Shown here in pieces: positions 1-5,129 of a stretch of 12,964 nt of DNA (positions are counted from its first letter, which is position 1; every line of letters starts with the position of its first letter). The notes beneath the pieces were generated by a model, which saw only the letters and a list, made by a program, of their open reading frames with translations, did not search any database and was not told where the DNA came from. The stretch lies in the NCBI GenBank assembly GCA_023444765.1, contig JAEXLY010000059.1, positions 1 to 12,964 of the forward strand, written 5' to 3'. The stretch is from Pseudomonadota bacterium. Its GTDB lineage: Bacteria; Pseudomonadota; Gammaproteobacteria; Xanthomonadales; Xanthomonadaceae. The position numbers were made by a program, and so were the translations under genes.

Positions 1-65
1 GGCTGGCTTGCCTGCTCAACAGCACCGCGCTTGAACTCCGCACTGAACTTCCTTCGCTTCGACAT
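1..65 (-). CDS. IS3-family transposase OrfA, 5' end only (cut by window edge)
   Basis: Read on the minus strand from the ATG at 65, the sequence gives MSKRRKFSAEFKRGAVEQAS and runs off the left edge of the window. That N-terminus (KRRKFSAEFKxxAVxxA) is the classic start of the small helix-turn-helix OrfA of IS3-family elements, which binds the element's ends and is normally joined to the DDE-type OrfB by a -1 frameshift. A good ribosome binding site (GAGGAG) sits about five bases before the ATG. Only about 21 residues are visible, so neither the IS subgroup nor whether the element is intact can be judged. The family call is from recognition of the N-terminus; no search was run. Confidence 0.85.
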   Translation of the reverse strand, partial: MSKRRKFSAEFKRGAVEQASQ

Positions 66-101
66 GAACACTCCTCAGGGCCTGCATCGGCCGTCTCGTA
101 A

Positions 102-124
102 GTGTCCGTGAAAACGGGGTAGAA
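102..124. repeat. Probable terminal inverted repeat of the IS3-family element
   Basis: Upstream of orfA the minus strand reads TTCTACCCCGTTTTCACGGA followed by CAC. The block CCCCGTTTTCxCGGACAC is typical of the terminal inverted repeats of IS3-family elements that carry this kind of OrfA. The partner end lies outside the window, so the exact outer boundary and any target-site duplication cannot be fixed. The position is inferred from family resemblance. Confidence 0.5.
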
Positions 125-200
125 CCCTCCCGGCGATAGGCTTGTTACGACGCGGCGTTGTCTGCACTAGGCGCCAAGAGATCTAGCAAGGTAGTCCGGT

Positions 201-515
201 ATGGACCGCGGAACACCAATCTCCTCAGCGTTGGCTACGGCTGGCCTCCACCTTTGCTATTCGCAGTACGTCGCACAAGGTGAAGGCAGCACTACCTTGA
301 TCGCCATCGCGCGTACGCCTGAGCGCGCCCGGGAGTTGCTGCAGGAGAACGGACCGGAATACTTCGCGAAGGAAGCGATCACTGTGCCACTCCAGGCCGG
401 TGCGGACGATATGGCAATCTCAATGCTGGACTGCGTTTCCAAACGGGTCTTGGCCACGCTAAGTTCGCGCAACTTGGCGAACGCTGAGTTCTACTGTCTG
501 TTCCACCACGCCTGA
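201..515 (+). CDS. Small protein of unknown function (104 aa)
   Basis: A 104-residue open frame with a natural-looking soluble protein composition. It has a beta-rich start (residues about 17-37, ending TTLIAIARTPE), then an amphipathic helix (RARELLQENGPEYF, about 41-54), then more mixed structure with two cysteines near the end. There is no signal peptide, membrane segment or motif I recognise. The ATG at 201 is preceded by a weak purine stretch (AAGG) about 12 bases upstream. It lies between the IS end and another small unknown gene in the same direction, a setting common for cargo genes next to insertion sequences. I believe it is translated, but give no function. Confidence 0.55.
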   Translation: MDRGTPISSALATAGLHLCYSQYVAQGEGSTTLIAIARTPERARELLQENGPEYFAKEAITVPLQAGADDMAISMLDCVSKRVLATLSSRNLANAEFYCLFHHA

Positions 516-624
516 CGGCCGACCGGACCCGAGGCTACTAGGACTCTTGCCCGTCCAACGCATGCTGGGAACGGCGACGACCGTTCGTCTCGGCTTGTGA
601 GAGCCCGATCCATATGCTCTCCGC

Positions 625-1116
625 ATGGCGCTCAAATGGCTCCCAATCACAGGTCCCGCGGGACCCGGACCGAGGAACGCCCTCTATGTGGGAGGGACCG
701 AGGTCGCACGAATGGACCAGCGAGTTACGGGTGGCTGGTTCGCGCTACTGCGTCCACCGGGTCGCGGCCACGTCACCAAGGATTGTACGGATGAGGCCAC
801 CGGTCGAGCAGGCTGCGAGGCGTGGGCCCTTCGGCACCTTGCTGCCTTGCAGGCGTACGCCGAACACCGAAACTTGATGTGGCTGGCTAATCAGACTTGG
901 CGGGGGCAAGACAAGACGCTGGCACGTGAGCTTCTGGAAGCTCTAGAGCGGAAGGCACCAGGAGCCCCCGCATCCCTGCAGGGGCCCGCACGGCTGGATT
1001 GCGCGCTCGACGGGGAAGGTGGACGACCAGGGGACAGCCGTGGACGATCCGGATCCGACGCGCGTGCACCGTACGTTGCTGGTGGGTCTAGGGTGACGCA
1101 CGCGGCCGCCGCATAG
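625..1116 (+). CDS. Unknown protein (163 aa) whose C-terminal tail is repeat-derived
   Basis: Residues 1-115 look like a genuine folded protein. There is a short strand (ALYVGGTEVARMDQR), a segment rich in G and W (TGGWFALLRPPGRG), then two helices (GCEAWALRHLAALQAYAEH and DKTLARELLEALERK). From about residue 117 the frame enters the first copy of the 184-bp direct repeat and becomes a low-complexity tail (GEGGRPGDSRGRSGS) ending in alanines. The second repeat copy keeps the same frame open and has a stop at the identical offset (TAG at 1114, TGA at 1745). So the present C-terminus may be read-through into the repeat and the original stop may have been lost. There is no clear Shine-Dalgarno site before the ATG. 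No family recognised. Confidence 0.5.
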   Translation: MALKWLPITGPAGPGPRNALYVGGTEVARMDQRVTGGWFALLRPPGRGHVTKDCTDEATGRAGCEAWALRHLAALQAYAEHRNLMWLANQTWRGQDKTLARELLEALERKAPGAPASLQGPARLDCALDGEGGRPGDSRGRSGSDARAPYVAGGSRVTHAAAA

Positions 1117-1158
1117 GATCGGGCTGTATCGACTCAGCGTGTCAGAATAATCTGAGCC
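975..1158. repeat. Direct repeat, copy A (about 184 bp)
   Basis: Aligned without a single gap to 1606-1789 (constant offset 631), 146 of 184 positions match by my hand count, about 79%. The core at 1010-1056, ending in the palindrome GATCCGGATC, is nearly identical; the stretch 1081-1140 is most diverged. The unit ends in a hairpin TCAGA-ATAA-TCTGA at 1142-1155. Copy A overlaps the 3' part of the preceding ORF. I do not recognise the family: it lacks the GTTRRRY and RYYYAAC cores of an integron attC site and is not a known IS end to me. Confidence 0.8.
1142..1155. other. Hairpin TCAGA-N4-TCTGA at the end of repeat copy A
   Basis: Five-base perfect stem with loop ATAA. The same stem recurs at the matching place in copy B with a different loop, so the paired bases are kept while the loop has changed. 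No T-run follows, so it is not an obvious terminator. Confidence 0.55.
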
Positions 1159-1328
1159 TCTCGGGAAGCTTCTGGACCCCATGGGCTCGGAAGGGCCGTC
1201 CTTTGATGGTGTCGGCCGTGAGGTGCTCAGCGCAGTTTCTGGGTCCCAGAGAGCAAGGAAGGAAGTTGGCGCTGACGCATCCCGGTTGCGCTATAAGATT
1301 CACCTCAAGTTCGGATTGGGAGAGGGCA

Positions 1329-1457
1329 ATGGGCGATGTTGCTCAGATCTTCGGCTTCATAGCGATCATGATTGCCACGGCGGCCATTGCGGGCGGCTTG
1401 CTTGCGTTTGCCGCCCGTAAGCAGAACCAGAGAAACAGGCGAGACGAGGATGAATAA
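1329..1457 (+). CDS. Single-pass small membrane protein (42 aa), unknown function
   Basis: The protein begins MGDVAQIFGFIAIMIATAAI, continues with a glycine/alanine/leucine stretch to FAARKQ, and ends in a strongly charged tail (RNRRDEDE). Residues about 6-30 form one hydrophobic helix, and the positive residues right after it predict an inside C-terminus. The ATG at 1329 has a strong purine-rich ribosome binding site (GGGAGAGG) just upstream, and it is preferred over an in-frame ATG at 1203 whose extra residues look non-coding. The gene sits between the two direct repeat copies. It could be a small regulator, a toxin-like peptide or a subunit of a membrane complex; the sequence does not decide. 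Confidence 0.65.
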   Translation: MGDVAQIFGFIAIMIATAAIAGGLLAFAARKQNQRNRRDEDE

Positions 1458-1500
1458 CGGCGCGGGCTAACCTCGAACCGAGATGCCTTTGGGATCCCCG

Positions 1501-1514
1501 ACCCAATTCTGGGT
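1501..1514. other. Short hairpin downstream of the small membrane protein gene
   Basis: ACCCA-ATTC-TGGGT forms a five-base stem about 45 bases after the stop codon at 1457. No T-run follows, so a terminator role is only a guess. Confidence 0.25.
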
Positions 1515-1558
1515 GCACCCTGACTAGTGGACAATCGCATCGTCCCTCGGAGACCGAA

Positions 1559-1606
1559 GTGACCTCCTCCCAGTTCTGCCCGGGCCTAATGCGGGGAGGA
1601 GGTCAC
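1559..1606. repeat. Perfect 13-bp inverted repeat abutting direct repeat copy B
   Basis: GTGACCTCCTCCC at 1559-1571 is exactly reverse-complemented at 1594-1606, with a 22-base loop that itself holds GCCCGGGC. The right arm ends on the first base of the second direct repeat copy. The corresponding place before copy A has no such structure. As RNA it would be a very stable stem; as DNA it could be a protein site or a transposition scar. No T-run follows on either strand. Confidence 0.75.
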
Positions 1607-1789
1607 CTGCGGAGGCCCGCACGGCTGGATGGCATGCACGCCGGGGAAGGTGGACGACCAGGGGACAGTCGTGGACGATCCGGATCCGGCGGGAGTGCAC
1701 CGTGCGTTGGTGGTGAGCCCAGCGTTGCGCAACCAGCCGCTGCATGACATAAGGCGGTGAGGGTTCACCGTGTCAGAAAACTCTGAGCT
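1606..1789. repeat. Direct repeat, copy B (about 184 bp)
   Basis: Second copy of the unit at 975-1158, with no insertion or deletion between them. It contains the same GATCCGGATC palindrome (1677-1686) and ends in the hairpin TCAGA-AAAC-TCTGA at 1773-1786. A short frame across it (from GTG at 1559, stop at 1745-1747) parallels the tail of the ORF that overlaps copy A. I regard this as repeat sequence rather than a separate gene. Confidence 0.8.
1773..1786. other. Hairpin TCAGA-N4-TCTGA at the end of repeat copy B
   Basis: Same five-base stem as in copy A, with loop AAAC instead of ATAA, at exactly the same offset from the repeat core. Confidence 0.55.
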
Positions 1790-1977
1790 TTGGGTCTGCC
1801 GCCTTTCGCGCCGTCTTCCTGTCCTGCGGCAGAGTGTCTGGAGCGGCGCTCTCAGGCGGTCGGACAGACTCGGCCCTCAGGGTCCAATCTTCCTTCCACT
1901 AAAAGCCTTTCACCCTCGAAGAACGATGCCAGGCCATTTCGCGCCACATATCGCCAGAGGCGCGGTAGCAGTGGCGC

Positions 1978-1999
1978 AAAAAAAGCGACTGGAGCAGTC
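1978..1999 (-). terminator. Weak rho-independent terminator candidate, minus strand
   Basis: On the minus strand GACTG-CTC-CAGTC is followed by GC and seven T residues. The stem is only five base pairs with a three-base loop, so the call rests mostly on the T-run. It would end transcripts arriving from the umuC side, about 400 bases past that gene's stop. Confidence 0.35.
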
Positions 2000-2240
2000 C
2001 GAAGCCCGGCGCGAAATCCCGGCCAGAAGCCCGAGTTCTGGCAAGTCGTGGTGTCCATGGACCCAGCGTACCAGCTTTAGTGATGGCGTTCCGCCGCTTT
2101 GAGGCATCTCCGGGATCGGCTGCCCCCTGGGGCTACGCTTGCCGCGTGTCTGCCCCGAGCCATTTCAGCCTAGCAAAGGAACTTGGCAGGGCAGGAACTA
2201 ATGTCCCTGGCTTTGCCGGCACCACCGCTGCCCGTAGGCG

Positions 2241-2261
2241 GTAGCGGCCAGGCTGGCCGGC
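2241..2261 (+). repeat. GTAG-headed REP-like palindrome
   Basis: GTAG is followed directly by CGGCCAG-G-CTGGCCG, a seven-base inverted repeat around one base. A GTAG tetranucleotide at the foot of a GGCC-rich hairpin is the hallmark of the REP elements mobilised by RAYT transposases in Stenotrophomonas and Xanthomonas (the SMAG type). A second GTAG lies just upstream at 2234. Only one hairpin is visible here, so whether it is a full, active REP is open. Confidence 0.5.
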
Positions 2262-2403
2262 GACGAACGTTCGCTTCTCAATGCGAACCCCGTCGTCGGA
2301 AATCGATCTCAAGTAGCGCCGAGAGACGCACGATTGTCGGGTTCGTCGTACCGTTTGCCTTCCAGGTCCATCCCATTGCGGCAGAAATTCGCGGCCCGTC
2401 ATC

Positions 2404-3677
2404 TCACTCGCAATAGATCAGTCCATCTCGTCGTCTACTCCGGCGATAAGGATTTCAGGGTGGGCCGCCATTGATCCGCAGGCTTCCCACGCCCTGGCCG
2501 CACTCCCCCGATCCTCCAGCCGGCTCTGCCTACGCCCATCGTGCCACGGCCGTACTTGGAGTTGATGGCGTCTATCACCAACATGTTTTTCTCGCGCCTC
2601 TTATCGGCTCCAAAAAACAGGTCCTCTTGCCGCATAGCTGCTTGGACTAGATCCGTCAAACCTACACCAGCCCGCTTATAGGCCTGATCTGGCTGCATCA
2701 TCGCCTTGGCTAGGAAGCACGCGGCTCGAATGACTTCCCCTGTGTCCTGTGTCGGGAAAGGCAGTGGCACGGCACGGCTGGCATGGAAGCCGTCTCCCTT
2801 GTGCGGATTGCCCGACAGCCACACCCACATCGCGCCAGCAGCGAGCTCCCGCCCCCGCATGCGTTCGCAGCCACGGTGGAAAACGTTGCAAGCGCGTCGA
2901 AGACGGCCTGTGGCTCGACCACGTCTCGCCCGAAGGTGCGGGACACCACGATCTGCTTGCGGTCGGGTTCTTCCAGTTCGAGATCAGCACAGGGAACCCC
3001 AGCAGTTCCATCTGTGTCCTTGCCAGAACCCCCCCATAGCGAGAACGGATGTGCTGTTCGGGAGCTGCGGCCAGGTCCGCGGCTGTGCGGATGCCTTCGG
3101 CGTTGAGGCGTGCCGCGAAGCGTGAGCCTACGCCCCCAGACGTCTTGCACGGGTAGCTGATCGATGTTGGCCAGGGTGGCCTCGAACACAGCTAGCCTGC
3201 CGGCGTTGACAGCGCGCTTGGAGTGCGTCTTCGCAATTTTATTTCCGGCCTTGGCGAGGGTCTTGGAGGCGCCCAAACCCACGCAACAGGGGATCCCCAC
3301 CCAGCGCAGGATTCGCTCCCGGGCTTCCAGAGCCAGCTCAACCGGGTCATCGAGCACATGAACGCCGAAGAAATTCTCGTCAATCGAGTACACCTCCACG
3401 CGAGGGAACAGGTCCCGCAGGATCGACACGATCCGGCCAGAGAGGTCGCCGTACAAGCGAAGTTCGCTGAGCGCACTTCCAGCTGCGAGCGGACTTCTTT
3501 GCTGACCTGGAAGATAGGCGTGCCCATCCTCACCCCAAGCGCCTTGGCCTCCGGCGATATAGCAATGGCGCAGCCGTCCGCATTGCCAAGCACGACAGTG
3601 GGCTTGCCCCGCAGCTTCGGGTCCAACACCCGCTCGCAGCTGACGAAAAAATTGTTGCCGTCGATCAGGCCGTACAT
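2404..3677 (-). pseudogene. umuC: Decayed umuC: error-prone Y-family DNA polymerase (Pol V catalytic subunit)
   Basis: UmuC performs translesion DNA synthesis during the SOS response. Pieces of it appear in order in different frames. The N-terminal palm (MYGLIDGNNFFVSCERVLDP) starts at the ATG at 3677. The catalytic YSIDE block follows in the next frame, then helix-hairpin-helix and little-finger parts (SRTFGRDVV). The C-terminal UmuC domain (GAMWVWLSGNPHKGDGFHAS to AINSKYGRGTM) comes last. Following the protein needs frame changes near 3457 (one base missing), 3133-3137 (one extra G on the coding strand), 2997-3000 (one missing) and 2852-2860 (one missing). A nonsense TAG at 2435-2437 stands where SLSPE-Y-TTRW is expected; the original stop is probably 2404-2406. 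Both ends of the family length are represented, so it was a full gene. The large genes to the right are intact, which argues against general sequencing error. It cannot make an active polymerase as read. No umuD is visible next to it. Confidence 0.9.
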
Positions 3678-4042
3678 CACGCCACCTGATGGCTCAATGC
3701 CAGACCGACCACTCCCTCGAAGCGCTCAAGCTCGGCGCTTTCGGTCTGGGCCCTGACATAGCTGTCAGGCTCATCCAGCACATCGACAACGGTGACCACC
3801 GCCGAGCCGTTATCGGCCAGGACCACCTGACCCTCGTACACGCACATGCCGGTCCAGGAGCGCCATGCTCGCAGCACATCCTCATCCAGCCAGACCGCCC
3901 ATCGATCGTCCATGTCCTGCGGCCACAGCCCTTCCCGAAGTCGCTCTACGGCGTGGGTCGACAGGGCCAGCCCGCAGCGGATCGGCCACCGTTGGCCATC
4001 CATGGGTTTGAGCTTCTCTTTCCAGCTGACTGGGGTAGCCAT
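3677..4042 (-). CDS. Unknown protein (121 aa) translationally coupled to the umuC pseudogene
   Basis: Starts at ATG 4042 with MATPVSWKEKLKPMDGQRWP, behind a GGAGAG ribosome binding site six bases away. The longer upstream frame is rejected as non-coding in character. Its stop TGA overlaps the umuC ATG by one base (TGATG), the usual sign of an operon with coupled translation. It is not UmuD: there is no cleavage site or Ser-Lys peptidase pattern. Residues about 48-72 contain DDRWAVW, then LRAWRSWTGMCVYE. From memory, this resembles a loose family of unknown proteins with the pattern DRW-x(n)-HRSWTG-x-C-x-Y, but I could not check it. The rest is acidic with a valine-rich strand (AVVTVVDVLDEP). 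Its association with a polymerase gene might suggest a DNA damage setting; that is inference. Confidence 0.7.
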   Translation of the reverse strand: MATPVSWKEKLKPMDGQRWPIRCGLALSTHAVERLREGLWPQDMDDRWAVWLDEDVLRAWRSWTGMCVYEGQVVLADNGSAVVTVVDVLDEPDSYVRAQTESAELERFEGVVGLALSHQVA

Positions 4043-4106
4043 TTCGTCTCTCCGTGGCGGGGCCGGGAGCGTAGGGAGCGCAAAGCTCAGGACGTGAGAC
4101 ATCCGG

Positions 4107-4119
4107 GTAGAAGTCCTAC
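4107..4119. promoter_or_regulatory. Inverted repeat GTAG-N5-CTAC, possible operator
   Basis: GTAG and CTAC arms separated by AAGTC lie 65 bases upstream of the start of the umuC-linked gene. The size suits a dimeric repressor. It does not match the LexA sites I know for this group (TTAG-N6-TACTA), so SOS control is not supported by sequence. Confidence 0.25.
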
Positions 4120-4191
4120 AAGCGGGATGGAGGTTGTCCGATCGACCTGGGCCATCCACTGGCCGACACTGACCCTGCGGTTCTGGCCATT

Positions 4192-4207
4192 GCCCCTCCG
4201 GAGGGGC
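4192..4207. repeat. Perfect 16-bp palindrome GCCCCTCCGGAGGGGC
   Basis: A perfect GC-only-stem palindrome in the gap between two minus-strand genes, about 35 bases past the stop of the gene ending at 4242. It may act with the neighbouring UUCG hairpin to end transcription on the minus strand, but no T-run follows. Confidence 0.4.
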
Positions 4208-4241
4208 CGGGAGCCCCACCTCTCAAAGCGCCGATAAGCCG

Positions 4242-4670
4242 TCAGCGCCCCTTCGGGGGCGTTGACGTTTCCTCTGGGGCAAAAGTCCGTACCAGGGGGC
4301 GCAGCGGCAGCCGAAGCTGCCAGCGGCCGAACTTCCGGGGCTCCCAGCGCCCCAGCTCCACCCGGGCGCCATCGGGGTCCCAGAACTCGACGGCCGAGGG
4401 TGGGTCGCCGTTCTGGCCCTGGACGTCGATGACCAGCTCCTCTACCAGCTTCGGCGATCTGGCGTGCTGCCAGGCCTTCCACAGCTTTTCCTTAGTCGCT
4501 TCGTCCTCGCCGGCCCAACCCGAGTAAGCAAGGAAGTGCTCGAAGTCCTCCCGTGGGGTATGGGGAGCTGGCCGGTCTGTCGGCTGGCCGCAGCATGGGC
4601 AAGGCCGGCTTGCTAGCTCCACGAACTTGCCCACCTTTTCGCGGTCCTTCATGTGGCCTGGACGGAGCAT
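4242..4670 (-). CDS. Unknown protein with an N-terminal CxCCG zinc-knuckle-like motif
   Basis: From the ATG at 4670 the protein is about 142 residues. The start is uncertain: an ATG at 4652 (beginning MKDREKVGKFVELASRPCPC) and a GTG at 4682 are also in frame, none with a strong ribosome binding site. Near the N-terminus is CPCCGQP, a possible half zinc site. Two helices follow (DFEHFLAYSGWAGEDE and EKLWKAWQHA), then a strand-rich region (VEELVIDVQGQ, AVEFWDPDGARVELGRWEP). The C-terminal tail is basic and proline-rich. Small proteins of this sort are common in prophages and genomic islands. It is divergent from the next small gene, with about 26 bases between the ATGs. No family recognised. 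Confidence 0.6.
   Translation of the reverse strand: MLRPGHMKDREKVGKFVELASRPCPCCGQPTDRPAPHTPREDFEHFLAYSGWAGEDEATKEKLWKAWQHARSPKLVEELVIDVQGQNGDPPSAVEFWDPDGARVELGRWEPRKFGRWQLRLPLRPLVRTFAPEETSTPPKGR
4246..4261. terminator. GC-rich hairpin CGCCCC-TTCG-GGGGCG at a gene end
   Basis: A six-base perfect stem with a TTCG tetraloop on the plus strand (CGAA on the minus strand). It overlaps the last codons of the gene whose stop is at 4242-4244. The position suggests a transcript-end or RNA-stability element for that gene. Without a T-run it is not a textbook intrinsic terminator. Confidence 0.4.
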
Positions 4671-4696
4671 AAGAGCCCCCACGCTGGAGCTATGTG

Positions 4697-4864
4697 ATGA
4701 GCACGCGGGAACTGATCGAACCCACCCCAGGCGACAAGCGGTACGTCAGGCGCGACGAGAAAGGGCAATTTAAGGAGGTCGACGATGTCAGCCGATCCTT
4801 GTCCCAAGATGTCCAGTCAGGAAATATAAACTTGCGGTCGGTGCCGGAGGCCAGAGTCGATTGA
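4697..4864 (+). CDS. Small conserved protein of the RYVRRDEKGQFKE type (55 aa)
   Basis: The frame reads MSTRELIEPTPGDKRYVRRD, then EKGQFKEVDDVSRSLSQD, and ends EARVD. The block KRYVRRDxxGxFKExxDVxRSLSxD is, as I recall, the signature of a widespread family of very small proteins of unknown function in proteobacteria. In those the tail usually continues with a lysine/alanine-rich stretch; here it departs after SQD (VQSGNINLRSVPEARVD), so the end may be altered. GGAG at 4686-4689 sits seven bases before the ATG at 4697, a good ribosome binding site. The protein is hydrophilic, with no membrane segment or cysteine. Confidence 0.75.
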   Translation: MSTRELIEPTPGDKRYVRRDEKGQFKEVDDVSRSLSQDVQSGNINLRSVPEARVD

Positions 4865-5129
4865 TGAGTCGCCAGGAGATCAATGCTACCCAACCTCGTG
4901 GATCATCATCGCTTCCAAACTGCACTGGATCGTCTCGCCGCGTCCATCCCGCCGTGGCGGCTGGGGAGACAGCACAGGACGACTGCCGTGGCCTTCGCAC
5001 GGCGGGCATCTCCTCTTCGAGCTTAGGCCAACGCGGACTTATCGCCCGTCCTGTCGGTTAGGATGTCGCCATTCCGCCGGACTGCGCGCCACGACGCGCA
5101 CCTCGGCTTTCACGGATTCCCGCCAATTC
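4865..5129. other. Upstream region of the restriction-modification gene, no clear gene
   Basis: Frames here are short and overlap. One plus-strand frame (4884-5024, beginning MLPNLVDHHRFQTALDRLAA) is protein-like but has no ribosome binding site and no recognised relative. I see only a poor -10-like TAGGAT at 5059-5064 with no matching -35. The notable structure is the inverted repeat at 5083-5100. Confidence 0.4.
5083..5100. promoter_or_regulatory. Inverted repeat TGCGCG-N6-CGCGCA before the restriction-modification gene
   Basis: Perfect six-base arms separated by CCACGA, ending 29 bases before the ATG at 5130. It could be an operator for a repressor or for the enzyme itself, or a leader hairpin. 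Restriction-modification genes are often tightly controlled at this place, but the specific role is inferred. Confidence 0.35.

Larger units (their letters stand above)
1790..2403. other. About 600 bp with no convincing gene
   Basis: Frames on both strands here are short, overlap one another, and mostly read as arginine- and proline-rich shadows. The least unlikely is a minus-strand frame 2058-1852 (68 codons, beginning MDTTTCQNSG), which has no ribosome binding site and is crossed by a weak terminator-like hairpin. I recognise no tRNA, rRNA or riboswitch. The stretch does hold a GTAG-type palindrome and the terminator candidate listed separately. It is best read as eroded intergenic DNA downstream of the decayed umuC. 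Confidence 0.5.

Noticed and set aside
975..1789. Integron gene-cassette array (repeat units as attC sites between small ORFs)
   Set aside because: The layout is suggestive, but neither repeat has the paired RYYYAAC and GTTRRRY core sites, and no integrase is present.
1770..2102. A 110-codon plus-strand ORF after repeat copy B
   Set aside because: Basic, low-quality composition, overlapping other open frames and starting inside the repeat hairpin; no ribosome binding site.
2710..3125. Plus-strand open frames across the umuC region
   Set aside because: They lie antisense to recognisable UmuC pieces and read as arginine/proline-rich shadows.
4107..4119. LexA box before the umuC unit
   Set aside because: GTAG-N5-CTAC does not match the LexA consensus known to me for this group; kept only as a generic inverted repeat.
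3689..4237. A 182-codon plus-strand frame
   Set aside because: It is antisense to the 121-residue minus-strand gene, which has a good ribosome binding site, coupling to umuC and better protein character.
4884..5024. A 46-codon plus-strand frame beginning MLPNLVDHHR
   Set aside because: Protein-like in places, but no ribosome binding site and no recognised family; too short to support.
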